NCBI RefSeq assembly: GCF_024623325.1
Contig: NZ_JANJZD010000021.1
Location: 34,055 to 98,054, forward strand
Direction of reading: 5' to 3'
DNA from: Acetatifactor muris
GTDB taxonomy: Bacteria > Bacillota > Clostridia > Lachnospirales > Lachnospiraceae
Length of the DNA: 64,000 nt
A program made the translations under genes and the position numbers. The notes beneath the pieces were generated by a model. The model did no database searches and was not told where the DNA came from. It saw nothing but the letters and a program-made list of their open reading frames with translations. Each line of letters opens with the position of its first letter. The stretch's first letter is position 1. Below are positions 53,201-61,230 of the stretch, one piece after another.

Positions 53201-53867
53201 TGTTGAAATCCGTGATGTTTCGGAAATCGTCTTTATCCAGATAGGTTTCCGTGTCTATGCCGCACCGCACCATTACCATGTAGGCTATGCTGCTTGATAA
53301 AAGGCTCTTTGCCTGCACTTCCACGCTGTACTCGTCCAGTTCCTCTAAAAAGCTGCCCGTGCGGTAAGCTAAAATATCCTTTAAATAATCTGCGATGTTG
53401 TCATCGGCTGCGTTTTCCGCCGCCTCCAGTATGGTTCCCGCAAAATCTAAGCTTTCCCCGGACACGCCGAAGGCATTTGCAAGGGTTTCCTGCACGTCCT
53501 GCCTGTATTTCTCCCCTACCTCCCACAAAGGAACGGGGCGCACCAGACGGCGGTAGCGTCCCTCCTGCGTGTCGGAAATGTCAAAGTAGTGCTTTAAGCG
53601 CATGGTTTTTGCATTTTTGTCAATGACCACAATCCCTTTGGAGTCCCGCTTCACCCAACGTCCAAACTTCCTGTTCCAGTCCTCCATCTGTAAGACTGCG
53701 GTGGCATCCGGACGCTGCACATGGACTAACAACTGCTCGTCAAAGGGCAGGCGGTAATTGCGGCAGGCAGAGTTTAAGAAAGCCATCCAGTTTTCCGGCG
53801 TTGCGGCCACTTCCTTTACGGCTTCTGCGTAAAGCTCCGTGATAATATCAAATCTCTTTTTTGCCAA
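47277..53867 (-). CDS. Giant ArdC-like/N6-methylase/SNF2 helicase, N-terminal part (split)
   Basis: A 2196-residue frame starting with TTG (MAKKRFDIITEL). Residues 1-100 are ArdC-like. A low-complexity Gly/Ala/Glu linker with an overlapping TnpV frame follows around residues 287-405. The N6-methylase part is near residue 1360 (IGNVPFGQFKLSDRRYDKN, with NVPF in place of NPPY). Helicase motif I VGAGKT is near 1970, then VDEAD and the ATGTPV motif. The last eight residues (YTPYTWLK) come from the nested element. The C-terminal helicase motifs are at 6362-8113. Such giant proteins are hallmark genes of Tn1549-like ICEs, used for anti-restriction, methylation and DNA unwinding. Here it is inactivated as long as the insertion remains. 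Confidence 0.95.
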   Translation of the reverse strand: MAKKRFDIITELYAEAVKEVAATPENWMAFLNSACRNYRLPFDEQLLVHVQRPDATAVLQMEDWNRKFGRWVKRDSKGIVVIDKNAKTMRLKHYFDISDTQEGRYRRLVRPVPLWEVGEKYRQDVQETLANAFGVSGESLDFAGTILEAAENAADDNIADYLKDILAYRTGSFLEELDEYSVEVQAKSLLSSSIAYMVMVRCGIDTETYLDKDDFRNITDFNTPELVNLFGTATSDVAEMALGEISDTILKLQKEEKRRSRTFAGENAGRYNESEKDKNNASERGFDDERDSLQQTGRLPSAGHHRTGRTGSTPWEVRLTAPELPERAALRDILKPADAREAEPAPEGNAGGGAGQDGADRVADGTVAGGDGGTESERPDVVAFDDEQHPAGGGGNRDERTGLRITSKEPEPQAEGGLSAEGMPEAQEPEPQADGDLPTEDKPAEVLAVYDRSSEDSSFPFFGEDEDIKSLLLSTPHLKADKGEIRAFFESHEDEKERTEYIKGIFNNEYTEITLEDGRRVGYKTYQNVLHMWEGSYLSRTSQSYFDWGKIAGYFEGMRLLGELKDKMNPLPTVEGQLSLMEDLAEEKTSAFSFSQEIIDTVIKTSADLKPGKYGIYVYFLKNRTNQQKADYLKNAYGFVGAYPVITGTGIDMLASSEGMQIIKGETEILLKWGKVAKRIDELIAAGRYMTEKEMEYLPEYEKSVLTAEIYHFYTNQPEEVARPYPFGSEYRAGVKAIRPQIDIPERVEEILTVMAEVLNNTADYDNRYPFMQKVYRDLTDYQDGKFSLISPIPAETETPSLPEPEPPIPPEGKKAEPDSLAKRLNELYKETDLRAYEANVEQGESEQETIAQIEKQFSNPDEVGAILDYLISVQQATEPDVEAYLELAGLIEEVQGLPAMNQPYDLQPETVVYIGMEKYEILTMTDSMVVLHDLTYPLFTKDMPREEFDRKLRENPANDHLKTKRPLPEPPAEKKNTEPLPAGDGQGTASPKTKKEEIPEESLTVAQKNYRALMELAPEVLRGETESKSFEAGQSFMPLTVEGIGENRIAISHYYTQNGDSLADPDMEFVFDHEAKTLNARTFQQDNLNRFEQVVTDGVVDEALESELNDFASQWFQNIREQGYLPTREEKQLTESDVPIGTEKEGNEQADLAPAWEKKKPAGRIRGFDLHPEIPKEQRSQYRITNDELGHGTPKEKFRANIAAIQLLKKCEEEDRYATPEEQEILSKYVGWGGLSDAFDETKSAWGYEYLELKTVLTQEEYAAARQSTLTAFYTPPVVIRAMYQALENMGLKSGNILEPSCAVGNFIGMKPESLSDCKIYGVEIDSISGRIAGQLYQKSTVAVQGYEEAELPDSFFDVAIGNVPFGQFKLSDRRYDKNNFLVHDYFFAKTLDKVRPGGVIAFITSSGTMDKKNPAIRKYIAQRAELLGAIRLPNDTFKKNAGTEVTSDILFLQKRDRMVETEPDWLYLDVDENGITQNRYFVEHPEMVLGEMVMESTKYGMDSACRPYEDASLETLLAGAVENIQAEIAEQETDELVEEEDNSIPADPSVANFSFTVSNGKIYYRENSRMKPVELSVTAANRVKGMAAIRDCVRELIAYQTEGYADTVIEEQQRKLNQLYDAFQKKYGILNARANSMVFSDDNSYPLLCSLEIVAEDGIHARKADMFHKRTIKPHQAVTKVDTASEALSLSLSEKARVDMDYMCSLTGKSAEEIERELSGVIFRLPNVAGEEPEFVSEDEYLSGNVREKLKEAKLAALASEAYQSNVEALEKVQPKDLTASEISVRLGATWIPISDVSEFMFQLLDTPNYNRWNIKIHFSKFTGEWNIEGKSNDKGNPKANNAYGTHRANAYKIIEDTLNLRDTRVYDYIPTEDGKKKAVLNKEETAIAQGKQDLIKQAFQDWIWQNPERRQRLTAYYNENFNAIRPREYDGSHLNFYGMNPEIKLRQHQKNGAARIIYGGNSLLAYVVGAGKTYTMVAAAMECKRLGLCNKSMIVVPNHIIEQFAAEWLQLYPAANLLVATKKDFETKNRKKFCARIATSDIDAVIIGHSQFEKVPLSTERQQRMLEEQIDEIIDGIAEAKRNGGSRFTIKQMEKSKKSLQTKLSKLNDQSRKDDVVFFEELGVDRLFVDEADGYKNLYLYTKMRNVGGIAQTEAQKSSDMFMKCRYLDGITGGKGVIFATGTPVYTPYTWLK
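47288..47321. other. attR of the nested element
   Basis: The core GTTCCGGTGGC is at 47311-47321. Inside the element, ATGTATAGGGTGTG (47288-47301) is an inverted match (12 of 14) to the arm next to attL. When the ends join, arms and the inner ACCGG/CCGGT pair share one centre, exactly between G47311 and T47312. Host helicase sequence continues to the right. Confidence 0.8.
52652..53008 (-). CDS. TnpV-like protein overlapping the giant gene in another frame
   Basis: A 118-residue frame, MMREIAYSKQGDYLLPDITV, then LGKYGSLRRNYLKEQHYG, QEEAQGRMEQIVSQMAQSQE and MLWLSMMNNIRQAAEEIVM. It matches the TnpV pattern closely and has normal protein composition, with AAAGGGG upstream. It lies on the same strand but in a different frame inside the SNF2-type gene. 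In that region the host frame codes a low-complexity Gly/Ala/Glu linker, as expected if the TnpV frame constrains the DNA. The role of TnpV is unknown. Confidence 0.75.
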   Translation of the reverse strand: MMREIAYSKQGDYLLPDITVPDEPEVHLGKYGSLRRNYLKEQHYGIFLSLLTQGKLNQHLKETQEEAQGRMEQIVSQMAQSQEVTEELKAKDQMLWLSMMNNIRQAAEEIVMNELVYA

Positions 53868-53890
53868 TGTGTCTGCACCTGCCTTTCCTG

Positions 53891-54100
53891 CTATACTTCT
53901 CCGCCGCCCAAAAACGTGATGACCTTGTTTGCCTTCACCGCTTTCTGAATCCCGTTTATCATCACAATCTCCGCCACGGAAATACCAGGCAGTGCCAGAA
54001 TATCGTCCATCGTCATGGCAAGGATTGCCTTTTCATCGCTAAATCCCGCCTCCATCAGCTTTGAGAGGGAACGGACATATTTATTGTTTATCTGCGCCAT
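53891..54100 (-). CDS. Small helical protein upstream of giant gene (69 aa)
   Basis: MAQINNKYVRSLSKLMEAG, then TMDDILALPGISVAEIVMIN. The ILALPGISVAEI stretch looks like a helix-hairpin-helix element, which would give DNA binding. It lies just before the giant gene in the ICE operon and is probably co-transcribed. No other evidence. Confidence 0.55.
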   Translation of the reverse strand: MAQINNKYVRSLSKLMEAGFSDEKAILAMTMDDILALPGISVAEIVMINGIQKAVKANKVITFLGGGEV

Positions 54101-54108
54101 AAAATTAC

Positions 54109-54843
54109 CTACCTTTCCTTATGATTGTGCGTCTTTTTGCACATAGAGGGATACCCGGAGGGTGTTTCCATATTTTTGTTCTTTTGCGGCTCCGCCTGCA
54201 CTGGCTCACAGGCTGCCCCGCTCCGCTCCATGCGCTCGGCAAATTCGCAGATATGGTATATATTGCTGCCAATCTCGCTGTGGTACTCGTCGATAAACCT
54301 GCAAACCCGCTCATTCTTTTCGCCCCATCCGGTCGTAATGAGAATCTTTTCCCCGTCCGGGATGCGGAACAGCTCTTTGTAGTGCGGATCAATGAAGCGT
54401 ATGCCCTGCCTTGCCTTTTTCATATGGCTGTCCAGCCATTCTTTTACATAGCAGAAACAGTAAAAATTATAGTCCCCTTTTACGGGGTTGCACCGTATCA
54501 GGTAGGCGTGTTTCTCTGTATCCACCCGGAAGCCGTACTCTGTGCCGCAATTCCCTGAAAATGAACTGTCGGGGAAACTTCCTGCATAACTTCTCATTCT
54601 GCTCCGGCTCTCTAAAAGCCCGTATTCTTCAGAACGCAACGCATTGATAACCCCGTCAAATTCCGCCTGAAATTCTTCCGTTTTCAATGACTGCCTGTGG
54701 TCGTTCCATGTGGTGTAAAATTCATTCCCCCGGCTCCCAAAATCGCCACGGAGATACCCGATGCTCCCGGTCTGCCCCTGAATCTGCATACTCTGCCTGT
54801 AAGTGTATTTCTGTTCTTCCTGCTCCATTGCCCGGATTTCCAT
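54109..54843 (-). CDS. Hypothetical ICE protein (244 aa)
   Basis: The ATG at 54843 has GGGAGGA upstream. A mixed alpha/beta protein with conserved-looking stretches (YGFRVDTEKHAYLIRCNPVK, then GDYNFYCFCYVKEWLDSHMK). The C-terminal 40 residues are low-complexity and basic. It is part of the run of ICE genes between the Cna protein and the giant gene. No enzyme motif is visible. Confidence 0.6.
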   Translation of the reverse strand: MEIRAMEQEEQKYTYRQSMQIQGQTGSIGYLRGDFGSRGNEFYTTWNDHRQSLKTEEFQAEFDGVINALRSEEYGLLESRSRMRSYAGSFPDSSFSGNCGTEYGFRVDTEKHAYLIRCNPVKGDYNFYCFCYVKEWLDSHMKKARQGIRFIDPHYKELFRIPDGEKILITTGWGEKNERVCRFIDEYHSEIGSNIYHICEFAERMERSGAACEPVQAEPQKNKNMETPSGYPSMCKKTHNHKER

Positions 54844-54844
54844 A

Positions 54845-55516
54845 TCAGCGTTCCTCCCTTCCGCCTGCCTTTTTCTGTTTATGGGAGACGTCCTTTAAAT
54901 ATTTCCCATAGTCCACTGCGTCACGCAATACGTCCTCCACGGATTTATAGCGGTCATCCCGCAGGTTCTTTTCCACCCATTCATATACCCGGCAATCAGA
55001 ATGGAACACTGCTTTTGCAACCTCGTTCACCATGCGGAGCGAATTGTCGTCCCGGAACAGCCGCACCAGTGCGTCGGACACTTTATTCCCGCCATTCTGC
55101 AACTGCACTTCTATGTCGGAATACGCTTTGAGATATACCTTTTCCGGTGGCTGCGTGATTCCAATGCTCCCCAGCACATCCGCCAATTCCGGCGTTGGGA
55201 ACTGGATCACCGCACTGCTGTCCCCGTATTTTACGAATGCTTCCAGATGATACCCGCTGTCCGGGTTCCTCTGCGCCGCTTTTTCCTCCCTCTGCTCCAG
55301 ATACAGAATTTCATCCATTGCCCGCTGGCATAAGTCTTTTGTAGCTTTCAGCAGGCTGTCCGTATAATGCCCCCAAAAGTAATCCGTCTGTCCCTTGCAC
55401 TCCCATGTGACGAAAGAATTGGGGTTCTTCATGTTTACACCCAAAACAAACTCGGCATTTCCCACGGGGATGGATGTTGTGATGACAAACCCCGCATTGG
55501 TTCTGAAACTATCCAT
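54845..55516 (-). CDS. Hypothetical ICE protein (223 aa)
   Basis: GGAGGTG precedes the start (MDSFRTNAGFVITTSIPVG). A beta-rich N-terminal part (AEFVLGVNMKNPNSFVTWEC) is followed by helices. Family members occur in Tn1549-like ICEs at this place. Function is unknown. Confidence 0.6.
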   Translation of the reverse strand: MDSFRTNAGFVITTSIPVGNAEFVLGVNMKNPNSFVTWECKGQTDYFWGHYTDSLLKATKDLCQRAMDEILYLEQREEKAAQRNPDSGYHLEAFVKYGDSSAVIQFPTPELADVLGSIGITQPPEKVYLKAYSDIEVQLQNGGNKVSDALVRLFRDDNSLRMVNEVAKAVFHSDCRVYEWVEKNLRDDRYKSVEDVLRDAVDYGKYLKDVSHKQKKAGGREER

Positions 55517-56140
55517 TTAACGCACCTCCATATCCTTATTCTGATTCTGGTTCGGGGCAGCTTTCGCCGCCTCCTGTTTCTGAATTTCCGCAAAGCGTTC
55601 CTTTGCCCATTCCGGCAGGCACTCCGGCTTTACCTCGCCCGCAAGGTCATACCGCTCCCACCTCTCACGCTCGCCGGAATAAAGGGTGATACAGTAGCAG
55701 GCGCTCCCAAAGGAACGCTCCCTCGCACCGTTCCCGCCTGTCACTAAGATTAACTGGTGTTCCGCAGAACGGTACTCCGGCCTTAACGCCTCCGGCTTGA
55801 CCGCCATTACTTTTCCTACGATGTCCCCGCACTGGAACGTGGGGATACACCTGTCCGCTGTGATTTTTTCCCTCGGCACATCCACTTTTTCCTGCTCCCC
55901 ATGCACCTTTACGCATTGTGCCTTCACCCGGTCGGCAAACAGCTCCATAATCTCGGCGTAATCATCGCCCACCATGCACTCCTGATAGGATTCCATAATG
56001 CTGTTGCTGACATAAAAAGCGCAGAGATACGGCATTTCTGCCTTTTCATCCACACCGAATATGACTTCCTTGTCCCCGATCTGGATTCCCTGCGTAATCT
56101 CATAGCTTTCTACCATCCGCTTCTCTTTTTCATCGCTCAT
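55517..56140 (-). CDS. Hypothetical ICE protein (207 aa)
   Basis: The start at 56140 (MSDEKEKRMVESYEITQGIQ) follows AGGAGGAAAGG. The N-terminal part shares the pattern of the 223-residue neighbour (VIFGVDEKAEMPYLCAFYV), suggesting a related fold. A lysine- and glutamine-rich tail ends the protein. It is packed one base before the next gene, in the ICE operon. Confidence 0.6.
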   Translation of the reverse strand: MSDEKEKRMVESYEITQGIQIGDKEVIFGVDEKAEMPYLCAFYVSNSIMESYQECMVGDDYAEIMELFADRVKAQCVKVHGEQEKVDVPREKITADRCIPTFQCGDIVGKVMAVKPEALRPEYRSAEHQLILVTGGNGARERSFGSACYCITLYSGERERWERYDLAGEVKPECLPEWAKERFAEIQKQEAAKAAPNQNQNKDMEVR

Positions 56141-56450
56141 AGCCTTTCCTCCTCTCCTGCTGTGGCAGCTCGCCGTATTCCTGCAACTCATATTCACACG
56201 GGACATACAGCCTTCCATTTTCCACGCACCGGAAAATATCGCAGGTTTTGTCCGGGGACGCCGCATAAAATCCCTCATGGCTGTATTCCGCTTTCTGCCC
56301 GTCCTTCCCATAGCAGTCTGACCGGAAAAAGCCAAACTCCAAATCCCTCTTAAGCCTGCGTGTAATCTGGTAAAAGTCCCCGTCTTTTTTCTCAAACTTC
56401 CTCACCGGGACAAAATGTTTCCCGCCATATGCAAAAGCCCTGTTATCCAT
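56130..56450 (-). CDS. Hypothetical ICE protein (106 aa)
   Basis: MDNRAFAYGGKHFVPVRKFE at 56450; overlaps both neighbours. A beta-rich small protein with the repeated features seen in DUF-type ICE proteins (GFFRSDCYGKDGQKAEYSHE). It ends in a basic tail. Function unknown. Confidence 0.6.
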   Translation of the reverse strand: MDNRAFAYGGKHFVPVRKFEKKDGDFYQITRRLKRDLEFGFFRSDCYGKDGQKAEYSHEGFYAASPDKTCDIFRCVENGRLYVPCEYELQEYGELPQQERRKGYER

Positions 56451-56781
56451 GCGCCCCGTCCTCGCTTCCTTCCATGACTTTCTTTCCATATTCGGTAAAG
56501 GCATACCATGCCGTCCGGTCAAAGCGGCTCCCATTGTGTTCGCCCTGCACCAGAATCCCGGCTTTTTTCAGCCTGCCAATCCCGCACGTTATCATGCCCC
56601 TGCTGAGATAGGGCATATGCACGGTAAACGCCTTTCTGCTGCATCTCATCCATGTGTTCCCCTCATAGCAATGTCTATGGTGGAACTCGTTTTCTTTCAC
56701 TTCCCTCCAGATATGCTCCAAAAGCAGGGCGGCGGTTATGCCGAACCTCTCTGCCATCCCGGAATTAAATCTCTCTGCCAT
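56443..56781 (-). CDS. Winged-helix DNA-binding protein (112 aa)
   Basis: The start MAERFNSGMAERFG at 56781 has AAAGGAGG. The pattern ITAALLLEHIWREVKENEF, then WMRCSRKAFTVHMPYLSRGM and IGRLKKAGILVQGE, matches the winged-helix N-terminal domain seen in replication initiators and replisome-organiser proteins of clostridial ICEs. It is a likely DNA-binding regulator or replication starter for the operon. The alternative is a regulator only. Confidence 0.65.
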   Translation of the reverse strand: MAERFNSGMAERFGITAALLLEHIWREVKENEFHHRHCYEGNTWMRCSRKAFTVHMPYLSRGMITCGIGRLKKAGILVQGEHNGSRFDRTAWYAFTEYGKKVMEGSEDGAHG

Positions 56782-56878
56782 TCGAAAACCTCCTTTCCTC
56801 CGGTATGTAAAGGGCGGCTTACCGCCGCCCCGTAACACTTCCTACATAGATTCGCCTGAATTACCGCATGGGTTTGTT

Positions 56879-56968
56879 TTACCCTTTCTTCCTGCGGATT
56901 TTTAAGAATACCGCTGCAACCACGATAAATGCCACAAGCGCAATACTGATTCCTGTCTTTGCTTTCAT
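56879..56968 (-). CDS. Tiny single-membrane-helix protein (29 aa)
   Basis: MKAKTGISIALVAFIVVAAV followed by FLKIRRKKG: one membrane helix and a basic inside end. It lies seven bases after the Cna surface protein gene, whose own C-terminus has the same layout. It may be a helper or a short anchor. Ribosome site AAGGAGG is inside the end of the Cna gene. Confidence 0.5.
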   Translation of the reverse strand: MKAKTGISIALVAFIVVAAVFLKIRRKKG

Positions 56969-56975
56969 AATAACC

Positions 56976-59900
56976 TTAGTCCTCCTTCCTTTTCCTGCTC
57001 ATTGCCGCCAGAACGCCGAACACGCCGATTCCCGCCACGGATAAGGCGGATAAGGCAATCCACAACCCCACGTTGCTCTCATCGCCCGTCTTTGGCGTGG
57101 TGATAATCTCCACTGGCTTTTTCTCATTGGTCATGGCCGCTTTCACAACCTGCCCGTCCTCTTTGATTTCAAACGGGAACTCCCTTTCGTCAATCAGGTA
57201 GCCTTCCGGTGCGTCATATTCCTGATAGGTGTACTTGCCATAGCGGAGCGTAAATGTGGCAAGCCCGTCCTGATCGGTCACGCCCGTTGCAGCTACATTC
57301 CCGTCCTCATCCTTAATGCGGAACTTCGCATTGGGGAGCAGCTTCCCGTCGGATACGTCCGTCTTTGTCAGCTCCAGCTTTCCGGTAATCGGCTTATTGA
57401 TAAACCCTACACCTGCCTCATTCTCCACATCCACAATCTTCCCGTCCTCGTTTATCTCAAAGAAATAGACATTTTCATCCAGCACAAACCCTTCCGGCGC
57501 TGTCTTTTCTTTTACAAAGTAACCGCCATACAATAACCCGTCCGTCTGGTAAATGCCTTCGGAAATTTCCGGGATTTCAGCAACCAGTGCGTCTTTCTTC
57601 GGGTTGAATTTCTGGTTTCCGTCTGTGTCCTGATACAGCTCAAAGACTGCGCCTGTCAGCTTGTTTGCCGGGTAGTCTGCGTCAACCTTTGTCAGACGGA
57701 CGCTGCCGATAATCAGCTTATCCGTGATTTTAATCTCAATCACTTCTTCATTTACCGTAACAGAAACATAATGCAGTGCTTCGTTCAGCACATACCCTGT
57801 CGGTGCCGCAATCTCCCGCACGATATAGGTTCCAAACGGCACGTCCTCAAAGGCAAATGCCCCGTCTGCGTCTGTTACGGACACCAGCAGTGCGGTATCT
57901 TCGGTAAATTCCTCTGTACCTGCCGAAAACAGGCCGATGGTGGCATTTTCCAGCGGCTTGTCCTCCGTGTCCACCTTGATTCCCTCGATTCTTCCACGGA
58001 GCAGCTCATTTTCAATGGGTTCCCCGTCCTGCACATGGATGCTCACAAGCGCCGCATCCTGCCCCTGATAGGAGAACTCCACCGGGTACTTCTCATCGGA
58101 AAGGATATAGTGCTGGTCGGTGCATACTTCTTTCACATAATAATTCCCGAAAGGCAGGTCGCTTGTAAAAAATGCCATGCTGTCCGTGTTGCAGAATACA
58201 ATCTCAATGAGTCCGTCTGCCGGGATGACGTCACCATTGGAAGCGGTCAAGTCCTCTGCCGCATACAGTCCAAAGGCTACGTTCTGGATTTCCCCTTTGT
58301 TCCCGATGCCAAAGGCTTCGTCCTGCTCCAGTGCTTTTGTTAAGTCAACCGTCACTTTCTGGCGCTCATTGTAAAAGGCGGTGTCGGTTTCCGTCACGGA
58401 AACTTCCTGCCCCGCATAGACCAGCTCGATTTCATGGGCTTCGATATTCAGCACACATCCATCGGGCGCAGTCACTTCCACGACTTTATATTTTCCCAGA
58501 TACAGCTCTTTCGTCTCTGCGTTCCCGTCCTCATCGGTGGTGACGGTGTCCACGACTTCCCCTGCGCCTGCCCGCACAGTTCCGTCCTGCGTCACAATGT
58601 CCTCTGCGGCGATGATTTCATATACCGCCCCCGCTTTCCCGGCCACTTCATAGACCGGGGTATAGATGCTGCCGTCCTCGGTTAAATCCCCGTCTTTGTC
58701 GATGAAGCCGTCACCGGAAACCTGCACGCCAGCAAACTCCTCGGCGGTCTTTGACACAAGGATTTTTCCTTTCTGCGGCACGTTCTTCTGCTCCGTCACC
58801 ACAACGGTGACGCCGCTTTCCTCGGTGGAGTTTTCCTGCGCCACGGTGAACGGGATGGGCGTGGAATCCAGCACATAGCCATAGGGAGCCTGCACCTCAA
58901 CCATTGTGTACTCCCCAAAAGGCAGCTCCTCCGGCGTAATCAGGTATCCGTCCGCCCCGGTGTAGAACGTATCCAGCACCGTCACTTCCGGGTAGGTGTA
59001 CTTCATGGTGACAAGCTCCCCTGCCCCGTCGTAAATCTGGTAGCCTGCGCCTGCAAGGGGGATGGTGTTCCCGGTTTCAGCGTCTTTCTTCACAATCTTG
59101 ATATAGGACGCAAACGGCCTGTTGTTGATCAGGTAGCGGTAAACCTCCCCGTCCCTGCTGACATACACGTCGAAATCCTTCATCAGCTCGCTGCCTTCCC
59201 ACCCTTTGGTCTGGTGGACGGTGTAAACGCCGTAAGGCAGGTCTTTTGTTTCCGCATATCCATATTCATTGCATACCAGTGTGTCCCGCTCGCTCTCTTT
59301 TGCATTGTCAAAACTCCCGGAACGCTTTAAATACACCTGGAACTCTGCGCCTTCCTCCGGCGTTTCAATCTGCGTGCTGCCGTCATCGGTATGCTTGATG
59401 ATGGAAATGCGCCCTTTGATGACCTGCTCCTGCACGTCATTGGACGTGGTGTTCAGCTCCACCGTGTAATTCTTCGCCTCCGCCCCTACATGGTGTACGG
59501 TTTCGTCCAGCAGGTAGCCTTCGGACGGCGTGATTTCACGGACGCTCCAGTTGTCGCCGCAGATATAATATTTCGTGGTGAATTTCCCCTCGCTGTCGGT
59601 GGTGTAGGTGTCGATCAGGGTGTCCCCGTCATAAATACCATATACTGCGCCTGCCACTGTTGCGTCGCCCTGCGGCTCCCCGGTTTCCTTATCCGTTTTT
59701 GTCACGTTGACACGGAACTTCTTTAAGATGTTTGTCACGGTTGCGTTTGTGACCTCTTTCCACTTAATCGTAACGCTCTGTTTCTCCGGGATGACATAGC
59801 GGACTGCGGTATCCACTTCCTCAAGGGTATATGGTGTGGAGCCGGAAATGAGGATGTTAGAGAACATAGCGACACCGTTCCTGTCGGTCACTGCATACTC

Positions 59901-61175
59901 ATCTACCGTTGCGCCAGAGAGGGAAGTCCCGTATAAATGGAACCTCACGCCTTCCACCAGATTGTCCTCTGAGCCTTTGATTACTTTCAAATCCCCACGC
60001 TTTAAGATGTTGGAGAACTCCACCTTTGCGGTCTGCCCGCCTGCAACGGTCACTTTCTGTGATTTCTGCGGCTCATAGCGATCCTCTGTCAGTTCGGTCA
60101 CGGTGTAGGTTCCCGGATTCAGGTTCTCCACCTTAATCTTTCCATTCTTCCCCGTAACCACTGTTTTGTTGATTCCGTTGCCCGTAATCTGGAACCTTAA
60201 GCCCTCCACGATCCCGTCCTCGGATGTTTTGACAATCTGCACATGACCATAAGGGATTTTCACGCTCAGGTAAACCGTGATGTCGGCTGCACTCTCCACG
60301 CCCACCACGACGTCCTGCAAGGACGCATCGCCATAGGCTACCAGAGTCCCGCTGACTGCCGGGCTTCTCTTGGTTGCGGATAAAAGCACGTCCTCCGTCA
60401 CCGCCTTTTTGGAAGTGATGGTTAAGGTATTCCCGGACGCACTCACGGACACGTTGCTGTTGGATGAAGTGAAGTTATATTTTGACAAAACCCCGTTCGT
60501 ATCAGTCAGTTTCACAACGTATTTGTCCCCGTCCCATGAAAGCTCCTTTACAACAGCGTTCCTGTCGGTGGACGCAAAACTTGGGATTGTCCCGTGTTCC
60601 TGCATACCCGCCACGATCTGGCTGTACGCTGCGGACACGCCGCCATTCGCCCCATTTGCACAGATGCTGTTATAAAACTTGCTGTCCGTCTGGTTATACG
60701 GGGCATTGGCGTTCCTGCACCCGGTCACAATCTCCCATATGACCATCTGCGTGGCAACCACCTTTTCATCCTCGGAACCGGGAAGGCTCCCCATGCTGCC
60801 CTGCGAACCGTACAAAAGCGCAAGGTTCACGGCGTCCCTCTGGCTCCCGCTTAAGGCGTTCCATGTTTCGGACGCATTTGCCTGCAATGTGTTCCCGGTG
60901 TGCAGCGACACGCCCGGCTGGATACAGAAGGCAGGCTCCCCGTCCGCATAGATACGGGTTCTTGCCTCCCCCGCCTCTCCGCATACCCTCCCGTCGTGGG
61001 TGACGGTCTGCTGGTAACGGATGGCGTTGCCTGCCCCGTCATGGCAGTACGCAAAGGTAATCTTCGCTGTTTGGGACGCCGCCGACACATTCATGGACGG
61101 AAGCACGGAAACAATGGATGCCGCCGCAATCATCAGGGCAAGCCCTCTTTTCAATCTTTCTTTTAACTTCTTCAA
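56976..61175 (-). CDS. LPXTG-type Cna-B/SpaA surface protein with thioester domain
   Basis: About 1399 residues from TTG at 61175, chosen since GGAGG is seven bases upstream; an ATG 30 bases earlier lacks this. It has a signal peptide (residues about 1-33, end SMNVSAASQ). A thioester-type domain with EPAFCIQPG and a variety of middle part follow. Then come about ten tandem Cna-B/SpaA modules (each with a Lys-start strand and E-box such as YTVTELTEDRYEP or YVVREIAAPTGY). A sorting signal TPKTGDE, one membrane helix and SRKRKED end it. Such proteins are covalently attached to the wall, form isopeptide bonds and bind host or partner cells. In an ICE it may aid cell contact in mating. Confidence 0.9.
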   Translation of the reverse strand: MKKLKERLKRGLALMIAAASIVSVLPSMNVSAASQTAKITFAYCHDGAGNAIRYQQTVTHDGRVCGEAGEARTRIYADGEPAFCIQPGVSLHTGNTLQANASETWNALSGSQRDAVNLALLYGSQGSMGSLPGSEDEKVVATQMVIWEIVTGCRNANAPYNQTDSKFYNSICANGANGGVSAAYSQIVAGMQEHGTIPSFASTDRNAVVKELSWDGDKYVVKLTDTNGVLSKYNFTSSNSNVSVSASGNTLTITSKKAVTEDVLLSATKRSPAVSGTLVAYGDASLQDVVVGVESAADITVYLSVKIPYGHVQIVKTSEDGIVEGLRFQITGNGINKTVVTGKNGKIKVENLNPGTYTVTELTEDRYEPQKSQKVTVAGGQTAKVEFSNILKRGDLKVIKGSEDNLVEGVRFHLYGTSLSGATVDEYAVTDRNGVAMFSNILISGSTPYTLEEVDTAVRYVIPEKQSVTIKWKEVTNATVTNILKKFRVNVTKTDKETGEPQGDATVAGAVYGIYDGDTLIDTYTTDSEGKFTTKYYICGDNWSVREITPSEGYLLDETVHHVGAEAKNYTVELNTTSNDVQEQVIKGRISIIKHTDDGSTQIETPEEGAEFQVYLKRSGSFDNAKESERDTLVCNEYGYAETKDLPYGVYTVHQTKGWEGSELMKDFDVYVSRDGEVYRYLINNRPFASYIKIVKKDAETGNTIPLAGAGYQIYDGAGELVTMKYTYPEVTVLDTFYTGADGYLITPEELPFGEYTMVEVQAPYGYVLDSTPIPFTVAQENSTEESGVTVVVTEQKNVPQKGKILVSKTAEEFAGVQVSGDGFIDKDGDLTEDGSIYTPVYEVAGKAGAVYEIIAAEDIVTQDGTVRAGAGEVVDTVTTDEDGNAETKELYLGKYKVVEVTAPDGCVLNIEAHEIELVYAGQEVSVTETDTAFYNERQKVTVDLTKALEQDEAFGIGNKGEIQNVAFGLYAAEDLTASNGDVIPADGLIEIVFCNTDSMAFFTSDLPFGNYYVKEVCTDQHYILSDEKYPVEFSYQGQDAALVSIHVQDGEPIENELLRGRIEGIKVDTEDKPLENATIGLFSAGTEEFTEDTALLVSVTDADGAFAFEDVPFGTYIVREIAAPTGYVLNEALHYVSVTVNEEVIEIKITDKLIIGSVRLTKVDADYPANKLTGAVFELYQDTDGNQKFNPKKDALVAEIPEISEGIYQTDGLLYGGYFVKEKTAPEGFVLDENVYFFEINEDGKIVDVENEAGVGFINKPITGKLELTKTDVSDGKLLPNAKFRIKDEDGNVAATGVTDQDGLATFTLRYGKYTYQEYDAPEGYLIDEREFPFEIKEDGQVVKAAMTNEKKPVEIITTPKTGDESNVGLWIALSALSVAGIGVFGVLAAMSRKRKED

Positions 61176-61205
61176 TCTACTTACCTCCATTTTATTTTTT
61201 GGCAT

Positions 61206-61230
61206 AAAAAAATCCCTGCAATGTGCAGGG
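61206..61230 (-). terminator. Rho-independent terminator after parB
   Basis: Stem CCCTGCA (61214-61220)/TGCAGGG (61224-61230) followed on the minus strand by seven T. It separates parAB from the surface-protein gene. Confidence 0.85.
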
